Both the position numbers and the translations under genes were made by a program. The notes below the pieces were generated by a model that saw only the letters and a list, made by a program, of their open reading frames with translations, was not told where the DNA came from and ran no database searches. Shown here in pieces: positions 43,053 through 52,505 of a stretch of 64,000 nt of DNA (within the stretch, counting starts at the first letter, position 1; each line of letters opens with the position of its first letter). Origin of the DNA: Gammaproteobacteria bacterium UBA2679 (lineage in GTDB: Bacteria > Pseudomonadota > Gammaproteobacteria > Pseudomonadales > Oleiphilaceae); contig DEMD01000015.1 in the NCBI GenBank assembly GCA_002354735.1, positions 23,304 through 87,303 on the forward strand, written 5' to 3'.

Positions 43053-46000
43053 ATGGATCTCATCACCACCCATCGGCCGCCTGCCATTCATTTCGCACTG
43101 GGTTTGTCACTGCTTTCTGTGGCACTTGGCAGTTGCTCGACGCGCGCAGCCGAGCTTGGCCGACTGTTGTGGGAAGACAACTTCAATACTCTCGACTCAC
43201 GGATCTGGAACGTCGTAGAAGGCGACGGCTGTGAGCAGGGGCTTTGCGGCTGGGGCAATCAGGAGCTGGAGTGGTACAAAGCCGGTAACAGCTTCACAGC
43301 AAACGGCCAGCTCATACTGGAGGCCAAGCGCGAACCGGGACTCGCAGGGCAACACAATGGCAAGGCGTTCACCTCGGGAAAGATCGATACGAAGAACAAG
43401 CTTTCTGTTCAGTACGGGATGATCGAAGTGCGTATGCAGCAGCCTGTCGTGGGAACCGGTTTATGGCCTGCGGCATGGATGCTGGGAACAAGCGACGAAC
43501 CCTGGCCGAAGAAAGGCGAGATCGACATGATGGAGTCTGGACATCGTGCGCAAAGCCGTGCAGAGGCGGGTTTCTCAGGCGCTGACATCAATAGCTTTGT
43601 CGGTGCAAACGTGATTTTCTACGCGGACGCCGCCTGTTCTGATGGAAACCCGACCTGTGCCGCCAGTACTGCCTGGCAGAATGACAATGCCTATCTTGCG
43701 CCAGCGCCGCTCAGTAATCGCTTCGTCACCTACCGCACCTATTGGACCGACTCCCAGATACGGTTCAGCATCCTGGACAATGGTGTCGAAACGGATCTGT
43801 ATGAGCAGCCGATCACTATCAACGATGACATGGCTGCACTGCGGAAGCCCTTCTATCTGTTGCTGAACCTGGCTGTCGGCGGCAATTTCACTGATGCCGC
43901 GACAAACCAGCAGGTTACTGCGCCACTGCCCGCACAAATGAAAATCGACTACATCCGCATCTATGAGCTTGATGGTCAGGGGCAGGTTTGGGTAGAGACG
44001 CCGGATCCACAATCCGGCGTATTGCGAGTCGAAGCAGAATCCTATGACCGCTTCGTCGATACGACGCCAGGGAATAGTGGTGGCGCCTATCGTAACGATG
44101 ATGTCGATATCGAACAGACCAGCGACGAAGGCGGTGGTCATGATGTTGGTTGGATGGACGCGGGTGATTGGCTGGAATTCGATGTCGAGCTTCCGGCTGG
44201 CAACTACAATCTCTCTGCGCGTGTTGCCTCTGCCGTGGGAGGTGGCAGGTATCGCGTTTCAGTGGACGGTCGTTCGGCCGGCAGCAATACGGTCTCCAGT
44301 ACAGGCGGGTGGCAGTCTTTTCAGACCCAGCCTCTTGGCACATTGACCCTCGACAGCAGCGGACGACACACGCTACGTGTCGCGGTTGATAGCACAGCGC
44401 TGAACCTCAATTGGCTCGAGTTTACCCCGAAAGAAGGCCCTAGCAGGAACGACGATGTCAGCGGTGTCACCGAGATCGGCAGCGGCGAGATAGAATTTTT
44501 CGTCAACACGGCAGGCTGGGCTGACCTGCACTATAGCCTCAACGACGGAGGCCAGATCAATGTCAGAATGCCTCAGCAAAGTGGCAGGAACAGCTTTAAG
44601 GTTAGTGGACTGACTGCGGGCGATCGTATCAGCTATTTCTTTACCTATTTCGATGCCGGAATAAACGGCGCTGTCGATTCCTCAAGGCAAACCTTCACAG
44701 TCGGCAGTGGCGGTGGCTCGGATGGCAGCGATAACGGTGGTGACAATGGCGGAGTAGATGGTGGGGATAGCGACGGCGGCGACGGTGGTGGCACAAATGG
44801 TGGTGGCACAGATGGCGGCAACGGCGGGGGCAATGGCGGTAATGCGGATGGGGGTGGCGGTTCGAATGGTGCCGGCAAGGTAGTCCCACTCTTCGGGCCG
44901 GCTACCCAACTCGAGCCGGCGATCCAGGTTGACCGCGGCGATGCACTCGTCACCCGATTTTCTGACAGGGCACGCGACCGTCATGCCAAGGAAAACCACT
45001 TCCAGGCTTATGACCATTACTTGAGCTTCTACTGGGAAGATCGCACGGCTGCAATAGAAATCGTCGACAGGGTCGCCAAGGGTGGCAACAGCATCCGCAT
45101 GAACGTACGCGCCGAAAACAAACTGGACGACCTGCAGGCGGAGAACCGCTGGTGGTATATCGGCACCAATACGCTTGCAGAGTTCTGTGGAAACGGGGTG
45201 ATGACCACCAACGACAATCGCAATTACTGGAAGGAAGAAACCTACAACTGTCGTGAAGGCCGACCCATCCAGAAGGGCGACAAACTCGAATTCGAAATCA
45301 GTCAGTTTCTCGACGAACGTACGCTCCCACGTGGCCGATCCAACTATTACGGCACCACCTTTCTCTACATCGTCGGTGAAGGCATCGTGCCCTGGAGCGT
45401 GACTGACAAGACCGTCTTTACACCAGGTCGAACCCTGCAACGTGATTCGGTACCAATACCGCAGCGTGCTCGCCTCGGCGGTGATACGACCCTGCATGTT
45501 CAGATGACGGCAGAACCAGATGGTCATTTCCAGCAGATGGCAACGAATCTGGGCTATGAAAATGGCCAGCCCTTCGTCCAGGGACGACGCGTGCATCACA
45601 CTTCCTTCCTGAACGGCGCGCATGACGAGAACCCGGAAAACGGCGTGTTTGGCGAAATGTCAGGCAAGGCGGGTACGCACTATATCAACGATCGCTGCGC
45701 TGGCTGTCATGTTCGCAATGGACGGGCGCCAGTTGCGCCAAATGGCGAGGCACTGGATAAGTGGGTATTCAGGATCGGCGATGCCAACGGCGGTCCAGAT
45801 CCTGAACGGGGTAGGGTGCTGCAACCACGCAATATCGGTATCAATAATGCGAGCGCAGGTGAGGGCGTTGCTTCCATCGCGTTCTGGAGCGAGTCAAATG
45901 GTTTGCGCTCACCAAACTATGAGTTCAGCTATGGAGCGCCAGAAACCTTCTCGGCGAGGATTGCTCCGAATATCAATGGCATTGGCCTGCTTGAGGCCAT

Positions 46001-46799
46001 TCCTGAGGCCACTATTCTGGCGAAAGCTGATCCTGACGACCGGAATGGTGATGGAATCTCCGGTCAGGCTCAGGAAATCCGCGATCCAGTCACTGGCGAA
46101 AGCCGCTTGGGCCGCTTCGGCTACAAGGCCGGGAGCTTCAGCGTGAAGCATCAGGTAGCTTCGGCGTTCAATACCGACATGGGCGTTATGACCACAATGC
46201 TGCCTTCGCCAGACTGTGGTCCTCAGCAAGTTGAATGCGGCAGCAGCGGCGCGGAAATTCCAGACGCAGAAGTGAATAAACTTGTGAAATACATCTCACT
46301 CCTGGGCGTGAGACCTCAGCGTGATTACGACAATCCCGAAGTCCGTCGCGGTGAAACGGTCTTCAACGACATCGGTTGCGTTGGCTGTCACACACCAGAG
46401 CAGAAGACGAGTCAGTACCACCCGCTGGGAGAACTGCGGAATCAAACCATCAGGCCATACACAGACATGCTTCTACACGATATGGGACCCGGCCTTGCGG
46501 ACAATCTCGGCGAAGGCATCGCCAGTGGCAGCGAGTGGCGTACGGCGCCACTTTGGGGCTTGGGTCTGTCAGCTTGTGTGACCGGCGGCGTCACTGGCGG
46601 GCGTGGTTGGGACGCCTTCGGTCTGGATGGTTATGAGCGCTGTACGCCAGATGCCAACTTCCTCCATGACGGCCGTGCTCGTACGATCGATGAAGCGATC
46701 CGCTGGCATGGCGGCGAAGGCGAGGCCTCGAAAGTGGCTTATGAAGGCCTGGGTGGCGGTGACAAAGGGGCCTTGCTGAGGTTCCTCGAGTCCTTGTAA
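43053..46799 (+). CDS. GH16/CBM6/CBM56/di-heme oxidoreductase fusion protein
   Basis: A 1,248-residue exported protein with a GGAGC site before the ATG. Domains in order: signal peptide (1-32), possibly lipoprotein-like (LGSCS); a GH16 laminarinase-type catalytic domain (about 35-310) with GEIDMMES, catalytic Glu156 and Glu161; CBM6 (about 322-465); CBM56 beta-glucan-binding domain (about 477-550); a Gly/Asp-rich linker (551-609); a ~200-residue beta-rich region; and a di-heme oxidoreductase (DHOR-type) domain with CAGCH (Cys882) and CVGCH (Cys1109) and FLHDGRARTIDEAIRWHGGE. It would cleave beta-1,3-glucan and carry covalent heme. The combination is the oddity. Confidence 0.88.
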   Translation: MDLITTHRPPAIHFALGLSLLSVALGSCSTRAAELGRLLWEDNFNTLDSRIWNVVEGDGCEQGLCGWGNQELEWYKAGNSFTANGQLILEAKREPGLAGQHNGKAFTSGKIDTKNKLSVQYGMIEVRMQQPVVGTGLWPAAWMLGTSDEPWPKKGEIDMMESGHRAQSRAEAGFSGADINSFVGANVIFYADAACSDGNPTCAASTAWQNDNAYLAPAPLSNRFVTYRTYWTDSQIRFSILDNGVETDLYEQPITINDDMAALRKPFYLLLNLAVGGNFTDAATNQQVTAPLPAQMKIDYIRIYELDGQGQVWVETPDPQSGVLRVEAESYDRFVDTTPGNSGGAYRNDDVDIEQTSDEGGGHDVGWMDAGDWLEFDVELPAGNYNLSARVASAVGGGRYRVSVDGRSAGSNTVSSTGGWQSFQTQPLGTLTLDSSGRHTLRVAVDSTALNLNWLEFTPKEGPSRNDDVSGVTEIGSGEIEFFVNTAGWADLHYSLNDGGQINVRMPQQSGRNSFKVSGLTAGDRISYFFTYFDAGINGAVDSSRQTFTVGSGGGSDGSDNGGDNGGVDGGDSDGGDGGGTNGGGTDGGNGGGNGGNADGGGGSNGAGKVVPLFGPATQLEPAIQVDRGDALVTRFSDRARDRHAKENHFQAYDHYLSFYWEDRTAAIEIVDRVAKGGNSIRMNVRAENKLDDLQAENRWWYIGTNTLAEFCGNGVMTTNDNRNYWKEETYNCREGRPIQKGDKLEFEISQFLDERTLPRGRSNYYGTTFLYIVGEGIVPWSVTDKTVFTPGRTLQRDSVPIPQRARLGGDTTLHVQMTAEPDGHFQQMATNLGYENGQPFVQGRRVHHTSFLNGAHDENPENGVFGEMSGKAGTHYINDRCAGCHVRNGRAPVAPNGEALDKWVFRIGDANGGPDPERGRVLQPRNIGINNASAGEGVASIAFWSESNGLRSPNYEFSYGAPETFSARIAPNINGIGLLEAIPEATILAKADPDDRNGDGISGQAQEIRDPVTGESRLGRFGYKAGSFSVKHQVASAFNTDMGVMTTMLPSPDCGPQQVECGSSGAEIPDAEVNKLVKYISLLGVRPQRDYDNPEVRRGETVFNDIGCVGCHTPEQKTSQYHPLGELRNQTIRPYTDMLLHDMGPGLADNLGEGIASGSEWRTAPLWGLGLSACVTGGVTGGRGWDAFGLDGYERCTPDANFLHDGRARTIDEAIRWHGGEGEASKVAYEGLGGGDKGALLRFLESL

Positions 46800-46849
46800 G
46801 GCTGGAGGATCAGGCGCGTGGTGAAGCGTGCTGAATCAGGTAAACGGGT

Positions 46850-47103
46850 TCAGCAGCTTCGCTCCGGCAACGTCAAAATCGCATTCTTTGGCGCGCCAAA
46901 CTCGACGCGCGCAAAGTCCTCATCTGTCCCGACGTTTGGCATTTCCATCAAAATCTCGGCGAGAGATTTTTTTTCGGGCGTATCAAGGCCTGTTCCAGTA
47001 TTCGCCGATGTTCAGCTTCAACACTGATGCCATGCCTGCGTGCCTGCACTTTCAGTGCATTGGCAACGTCATTGTCAATATTACGTACAATCAGACTGGC
47101 CAT
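46850..47103 (-). pseudogene. frameshifted FitA-like antitoxin
   Basis: The ATG at 47103 starts an RHH-type antitoxin (MASLIVRNIDNDVANALKVQ, ARRHGISVEAEHRRILEQAL) with a TAGAGG site. The frame ends early after an 8-A run (46967-46974) in the coding strand. Adding one base there restores SLAEILMEMPNVGTDEDFAR, the usual FitA-family C-terminus, ending at 46850. So the gene is either a one-base-deletion pseudogene or uses slippage at the A8 tract. The expected PIN-domain toxin (FitB/VapC) is absent downstream. Confidence 0.75.
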
Positions 47104-47236
47104 TTCAAAAGCCTCTACAAGGGTATTTTGCATGATGACAACGTTGCTATCATTTTTCTCATAAGGCCGGGTACCTTTCAAACTCAATTATCAGCAATGC
47201 CCGTATAGCATTAGAAAACAGATCCACAGTGTCTCT

Positions 47237-48493
47237 ATGACTCCAGACCTATCTTTCATGTCTCTATATCGTCGCTGCCTCCCGGTTTTATTGCTCTCCT
47301 CAAGCCTGGTCCACGCCAACATTGGTCCCGATCACATCCCGCAACCATGGCGAACCGAGGCGGTGGTTGATGGCCGGGATCAGAACTTCAACGCCGTTCG
47401 TTACCTTCACGAATTCAGCTATCGCCATAGCCAACGACATCCGGCGCCCACGGAATCTGGCATCCGAGGCACGGCCGGGAGTGTAGGCAGTGACGTCCTA
47501 TACCTCGATTTTCGATACCGCCAGGACTTCGAGTTCAACGACGGTCGGCAGGCCTTCATGCTGGATATCCAACGCGGTGAAGATCTGGATGGTCTCTACG
47601 AGCGGCAGATTTTTGGCTTCCGCCATCAGCTCATGGAGAAAACTGAAATCTGGCTGCAGGGGGATGTCACGGCAGACAAGTCGACAGCTGATGTTTATTT
47701 CAGTGTGCGCAGATATTTGGGTAACGAGAGTTGGTTACACGCCAGCTGGATTCTGCCGGACACCTATTTCAACACCAAGAGTGATACCGGGGACGAGTTC
47801 GATACCGAGCCGGCCACCGCCTTTCTGCAGTGGCACCAGCCTTTGAATGGTGCTGATGATGCGCTAGGCACAACGCTGTCACTAAATTACTCTCCAGAAG
47901 CGGTCATCGTGAGTGAGACCAGTCAGCTAAGGGCTGAAAGCGAGTCCTTCAGCGCAGCACTGACGCACGACTGGCTGCTTCCGAACTGGCTACTGACGAT
48001 GGACGTCGCGGGCGAACGAACCCGCCGGGCGTATCAGTTGAACCAGGCTGAGGGTGAGGTCAAAGCGGCGGATTTCGACCGCTACCTCTGGGAACTTACA
48101 CTACAGGCCACCTACATACCTCACCCCAACCGGCCTTCCGTAGGACTTAGATATCTGTCGGTGAGAGAGCAGGGCTACTTCGGTCGCAACCTGGATGATG
48201 TCGGTGATATCGATCGCCGTGAGCCGATGATATTCGGCAGCCTGCGTTTCGCGATCTCAGAGCGGGCGTTCTTTACGCCGGAGATTTATGCAAGCTACGT
48301 GAACATCGACCAGCGCTTCGAAAGCGGGCGCAATCGCAATCGTGACGAAAACGGTTTTATCGGAAAGCTGGCTTTTCCCTTTGAGTACCTCATGTCCGCC
48401 GAAGACAGGGCCGTGCTGACCATCTCACCCAGCATACTCCTGCACGAACTGCGCTTTGGAGGAGGCAATCTACAGGTGCACTGGCCGCTCTGA
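47237..48493 (+). CDS. outer-membrane beta-barrel protein
   Basis: A 418-residue predicted outer-membrane protein. A signal peptide covers about residues 8-27 (CLPVLLLSSSLVHA); the ATG at 47258 is an alternative start. The mature part alternates polar and aromatic strands (VLYLDFRYRQDFEFNDGRQA, WLHASWILPDTYF, LSLNYSPEAVIVS) and ends with hydrophobic HWPL. No family recognised, though the pattern resembles porin-like barrels. It is convergent with the catabolic operon, with 4 bases between stops. Confidence 0.75.
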   Translation: MTPDLSFMSLYRRCLPVLLLSSSLVHANIGPDHIPQPWRTEAVVDGRDQNFNAVRYLHEFSYRHSQRHPAPTESGIRGTAGSVGSDVLYLDFRYRQDFEFNDGRQAFMLDIQRGEDLDGLYERQIFGFRHQLMEKTEIWLQGDVTADKSTADVYFSVRRYLGNESWLHASWILPDTYFNTKSDTGDEFDTEPATAFLQWHQPLNGADDALGTTLSLNYSPEAVIVSETSQLRAESESFSAALTHDWLLPNWLLTMDVAGERTRRAYQLNQAEGEVKAADFDRYLWELTLQATYIPHPNRPSVGLRYLSVREQGYFGRNLDDVGDIDRREPMIFGSLRFAISERAFFTPEIYASYVNIDQRFESGRNRNRDENGFIGKLAFPFEYLMSAEDRAVLTISPSILLHELRFGGGNLQVHWPL

Positions 48494-48497
48494 AGTA

Positions 48498-49643
48498 TTA
48501 AAAGCAGGCCTTCAACAGTGCCTTGGTATTGTCCGCCGTCATCACGACTGGGTTGCCGCCGGCACTCGGATCTTCCAGTGCCATGGCCACCATGTCGTCT
48601 ATGCGATCGTCAGCTACTCCCAATTCGCCCAGTGTTTGTGGGATATTCAATCGTACCCGCAGCTCGTTCACATAATCCACAAAACCATCAAAACCACCCT
48701 TGATATCCAGATACCGTGCGATATCGCAGACCTTGTCCTTGATCGCCGCACGATTCATCTGTATGACAGCAGGCAGCACGACGGCATTGGTCATACCGTG
48801 ATGGGTGTGGTAAATCGCGCCTACCGAATGCGACAGTGCGTGGCAGGCGCCGAGGCCTTTCTGAAACGCCACTGCGCCCATGGCTGCCGCCGCCATCATT
48901 TGCCCGCGGGCTTCGATATCAGTGCCATCGGCATAGGCACGTGGCAGGTAGGTCTTCACGATGCGCATGCCCTCCAGCGCAATGCCCGCACTCATCGGAT
49001 GGAAGAATGGCGAGCAGTAGGCTTCGAAGCAATGGATGAAGGCATCCATACCGGTGCCCGCAGTGATTACCGGCGGCATACCGACAGTCAGTTCAGGATC
49101 AGAAATCACGATTGAAGGCAGGAATTTTGGATGGAAGATGATCTTTTTGACGTGGGTCTGGCTATTGATAATGACGCTGGCGCGACCCACCTCCGAACCC
49201 GTTCCCGCGGTCGTCGGCACGGCAATAATCGGGGCGATGTTCTCGGTTTTGGCCCGCGTCCACCAGTCACCGATATCTTCGAAATCCCACACTGGCCTGT
49301 CCTGACCAACCATGAATGCGATGAGCTTGCCCAGGTCAAGACCGGAGCCGCCACCGAACGCGATCACGCCGTCATGTCGGCCTTCACGGTAGATCTGAAC
49401 GCCAGCTGCCATATTGCGTTCATCAGGATTAGGATCGACATCGGAATAGATCGCTCGTCCAAGACCAGCTTTCTCGAGCAGATCGAGGGTCGACTGTGTA
49501 ATCGGGAAGTTCGCCAGGCCCCTGTCTGTCACCAGCAGCGGTTTGCTGATTCCGAGTGCCTTACAGCAGTCAGGGAGCTCCGAGATACGACCCGCACCAA
49601 AACGTATCGCCGTCGGATAGGACCAGTTCGCTGTGAGTGTCAT
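48498..49643 (-). CDS. iron-containing alcohol dehydrogenase
   Basis: A 381-residue group III alcohol dehydrogenase. The ATG at 49643 gives the family start TANWSYPTAIRFGAGRISEL. NAD(P)-binding GGGSGLDLGKLIAFM and the iron-binding segments ACHALSHSVGAIYHTHHGMT and CHALSHSVG are present. It is last in the leftward operon, 2 bases after the aldehyde dehydrogenase stop. With that enzyme it would oxidise an alcohol to an acid. The natural alcohol is not shown by the sequence. Confidence 0.92.
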   Translation of the reverse strand: MTLTANWSYPTAIRFGAGRISELPDCCKALGISKPLLVTDRGLANFPITQSTLDLLEKAGLGRAIYSDVDPNPDERNMAAGVQIYREGRHDGVIAFGGGSGLDLGKLIAFMVGQDRPVWDFEDIGDWWTRAKTENIAPIIAVPTTAGTGSEVGRASVIINSQTHVKKIIFHPKFLPSIVISDPELTVGMPPVITAGTGMDAFIHCFEAYCSPFFHPMSAGIALEGMRIVKTYLPRAYADGTDIEARGQMMAAAAMGAVAFQKGLGACHALSHSVGAIYHTHHGMTNAVVLPAVIQMNRAAIKDKVCDIARYLDIKGGFDGFVDYVNELRVRLNIPQTLGELGVADDRIDDMVAMALEDPSAGGNPVVMTADNTKALLKACF

Positions 49644-49645
49644 CT

Positions 49646-51025
49646 TCAGAGGCTCCGCATGTAATAGGATTTGGGGCGGGTCAGATTGTGATAGCCAATT
49701 GAGGACAGGCCACCCCCACGCCCTGTGTCCTTGCAGCCCGTCCAGCACAGCGCGGGGTCGAGATAGTCGCAGCGGTTCAAGTACACCGTGCCGGTTTCGA
49801 TCTGATCGGCAATGCGTTCGGCACGTTCAAAATCCCTGGTCCACAGTGAGGCGGTCAGGCCATAGTCGCTGTCATTCATCAAAGCGATTGCTTCGGCATC
49901 ATCCTGGACTTTCATAATGCCGACGACTGGACCAAAGGACTCTTCACGCATGACCCGCATGCTGTGGTCGACATCGATCAGGATCTGGGGCATGAGGTAG
50001 GCATCACGCTGGTTGGGAAATAGCGCCGGATCGATGAGCGCCTTGGCACCGGCCTTCACCGCTTCAGCAGTCTGCTCACGCACGAGATCCGCGAAGCGCA
50101 CGTGCGCCATCGGGCCGAGTGTAGTCTCCTGCTCCAACGGATCGCCCAACTTATAATTACTGACAATGCCCACTGCCTTCTCGATGAAACGATCGAACAG
50201 ACTGGCCACCACATAGATACGCTCTATGCCGCAGCAGCATTGACCGGAGTTGAACATTGCGCCATCGATGAGAGTGTCGACAGCCTTGTCCAGGTCGGCA
50301 TCCTCCATCACGTAGGCCGGGTCCTTCCCACCCAGCTCAAGGCCGAGCCCGGTGAAGGTGCCCGCTGCCGCCTGCTCCATGGCTTCTCCGCCACTCACTG
50401 AGCCGGTAAAGTTGACGAAGTCGAAGCTGCGCGCGGCGATGAGTTGTGAAGTCGTCTCGTGTGTAAGAAAAACGTTCTGGAACAGGTCGGCAGGTATACC
50501 GGCTTCGGTGAAAGCCTGCACCAGATGCTCACCAGCCAGCAGGGTCTGCGACGCCGTCTTCAGTAGTACGGCGTTACCTGCTATAAGCGCAGGCGCCACT
50601 GTATTGATCGCGGTGAGGTAGGGATAGTTCCAGGGTGCCACCACGAGCACGACCCCGTGCGGTACCCGTTTGATATAACGGCGGCTTCTGGCAGTGTTCT
50701 CGATGTTTATAGGCGCGAGTGCGTCGGCTGCGATATCAGCCATATAGAACGCACGCTCTTTCACACCGCCGAATTCACCACCGTAGCGCACCGGCCTGCC
50801 CATCTGCCAGGCCAGCTGCTCGACGATCTCCTTGTTCATCTCGCCGAGCTTTTCCACACCAGCTTTTACCAGCTTGACCCGCTCATCCAGAGGACGTTGG
50901 CTCCAGCCAAGTTGAGCCACAGTCGCGCGCGCAACGGCGTCGCCCGCCTCTGAGATGCTCAGGGCAGGGCGCTGTGCATAAACTTCACCGTTGACCGGTG
51001 AAATGCATCGAATCATCTGTGTCAT
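49646..51025 (-). CDS. aldehyde dehydrogenase
   Basis: A 459-residue NAD(P)-dependent aldehyde dehydrogenase. The catalytic Cys is in FNSGQCCCGIERIYV, and the general base Glu is in LGLELGGKDPAYV. The cofactor-binding segment has FTGSVSGGEAM and VAPWNYPYLTAINT. The ATG at 51025 is preferred (MTQMIRCISPVNG). It lies between the glutamine-synthetase-like and alcohol dehydrogenase genes in one operon. The substrate may be a gamma-glutamylated aldehyde; this is inference from context. Confidence 0.93.
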   Translation of the reverse strand: MTQMIRCISPVNGEVYAQRPALSISEAGDAVARATVAQLGWSQRPLDERVKLVKAGVEKLGEMNKEIVEQLAWQMGRPVRYGGEFGGVKERAFYMADIAADALAPINIENTARSRRYIKRVPHGVVLVVAPWNYPYLTAINTVAPALIAGNAVLLKTASQTLLAGEHLVQAFTEAGIPADLFQNVFLTHETTSQLIAARSFDFVNFTGSVSGGEAMEQAAAGTFTGLGLELGGKDPAYVMEDADLDKAVDTLIDGAMFNSGQCCCGIERIYVVASLFDRFIEKAVGIVSNYKLGDPLEQETTLGPMAHVRFADLVREQTAEAVKAGAKALIDPALFPNQRDAYLMPQILIDVDHSMRVMREESFGPVVGIMKVQDDAEAIALMNDSDYGLTASLWTRDFERAERIADQIETGTVYLNRCDYLDPALCWTGCKDTGRGGGLSSIGYHNLTRPKSYYMRSL

Positions 51026-51068
51026 TTCGCTGCCTTCTCTTGTATGCCTTGCGTGTGTAACTTGATGC

Positions 51069-52436
51069 TCAGGCGCGCTCGAAGCCACGGCGCACTTCGT
51101 AGTCGGTGACCACGCGATCGAAGTCTTCCTGTTCCCACTCGGCCGAGCGGACGTAGTGGTCGATCACGTCGTCGCCCATGGCTTCGCGCAGCATCGTCGA
51201 ACCGCGTAGTGCTGCCGTTGCTGCTCTCAGGTTCTTCGGTATCCGTCGTGTCTCTTCAGCACCGTAGGCATTGCCGCTGAACTCCGGTTCAAGCTTCAGC
51301 TTGCCGTCGATACCTGCGAGCATGGAAGCGATTTGCGCAGCCAATGCAAGGTAGGGGTTCATATCCGCGCCACCAATACGGCACTCTACACGCACGGCAT
51401 CGGTGCCCGGTGAAACCACCCGATAACCGGCGGTCCTGTTGTCGACTGACCAGACCGCGCTTGTTGGCGCGAATGTACCTGCTGCAAAACGTTTGTAGGA
51501 GTTCACATAAGGGGCGAGAAAAAACGTCGTTTCATCCACGTGCTTCAGCATGCCCGCTAGAGCCTGTTGCATGAGCTTCGACATGCCGTGCTTTGCCTTG
51601 GGATCGAAGAAGACGGACTTGCCCTTTTTGTCACACAGCGACTGATGAATGTGGCCTGACGACCCTGCCGCGCTGTGGTGCCACTTGGCCATGAAGGTCA
51701 CACTTCGGCCATTCTGCCAGGCGATTTCCTTCACTGCGTTCTTGACCAGAACATGGGTGTCAGCCATGTCGAGGGCATCAGAGTAATGAATATTCAGCTC
51801 TACCTGTCCTGGGTCCGCCTCGCCTTTGCTGCTTTCGACGCGAATACCAGCGCCATAGAGACCATTGCGGATCGGCTGCATAACGCCCTCTTCACGCGTG
51901 GTCTGGAATATGTGGTAATCCTCGTTGTAGGGACTCACCGGCGTCATATCGTGATACTTGTGGTCCTGCATCTGTTCAAAGGACTCACGAAAAATGAAGA
52001 ACTCGAGTTCCGTGGCTGTCGTCATCGTCAGACCATGCTCGGCCAGGCGAGCAAGCTGCTTCTTCAGCACGGCACGTGGCGAGTGGGGAATGTCCTTGTG
52101 CGTAGCGTGATCGAGCAGATCGCAGAGGACGAATGCGGTGCCCTTGAGCCAAGGCAGCCGCCGCATGGTGGAGAGGTCGGGTTTCATGACGTAGTCACCA
52201 TGACCGGATGACCAACTGGTCGACTTATAATTCTCGACGGGCGTCATTTCCAGATCGGTGGCAACCAGATACTTGCAGCAGTGGCTCTCCTCCCAGGCCG
52301 TATCGACGAAATACTGTGCCTGGAAGCGCTTGCCCATGAGTCGACCCTGCATGTCTGGAATGGCGGCGACTACGGTGTCGATCGAGCCATCCTCGACCAG
52401 CTTGGTGAGTTCCTTGAATGAGAGATTTGCAGCCAT
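51069..52436 (-). CDS. glutamine synthetase-like gamma-glutamyl ligase
   Basis: A 455-residue protein of the GS superfamily, PuuA/GlnA-like branch. The N-terminal domain starts with FKELTKLVEDGSIDTVVAAI and DMQGRLMGKRF. The catalytic core has ATELEFFIF, SSGHIHQSLCDKKG, RFAAGTFAPTSAVWSVDNR and RVECRIGGADMNPYLALAAQ. No adenylylation-loop Tyr match was checked. Family members of this branch gamma-glutamylate amines such as putrescine, ethanolamine or isopropylamine. Its place beside ALDH and Fe-ADH supports amine or amino-alcohol catabolism rather than ammonia assimilation. Confidence 0.9.
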   Translation of the reverse strand: MAANLSFKELTKLVEDGSIDTVVAAIPDMQGRLMGKRFQAQYFVDTAWEESHCCKYLVATDLEMTPVENYKSTSWSSGHGDYVMKPDLSTMRRLPWLKGTAFVLCDLLDHATHKDIPHSPRAVLKKQLARLAEHGLTMTTATELEFFIFRESFEQMQDHKYHDMTPVSPYNEDYHIFQTTREEGVMQPIRNGLYGAGIRVESSKGEADPGQVELNIHYSDALDMADTHVLVKNAVKEIAWQNGRSVTFMAKWHHSAAGSSGHIHQSLCDKKGKSVFFDPKAKHGMSKLMQQALAGMLKHVDETTFFLAPYVNSYKRFAAGTFAPTSAVWSVDNRTAGYRVVSPGTDAVRVECRIGGADMNPYLALAAQIASMLAGIDGKLKLEPEFSGNAYGAEETRRIPKNLRAATAALRGSTMLREAMGDDVIDHYVRSAEWEQEDFDRVVTDYEVRRGFERA

Positions 52437-52505
52437 GTTGGCTCCGTGTTCATTATCAGAAATCGCCGGGCTGCCGAGTGGTGACAGCTCAGCGAACTAC
52501 AACCT

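Noticed and set aside
44700..44880. Short tandem repeats resembling a CRISPR or satellite
   Set aside because: They encode an in-frame Gly/Asp/Asn-rich protein linker. There is no constant repeat-spacer pattern.
44682..45623. 313-residue minus-strand open frame across the GH16/di-heme gene
   Set aside because: It lies fully inside a strongly supported gene, has no ribosome-binding site, and its Ala/Thr/Ile-rich sequence mirrors the Gly-rich linker codons.
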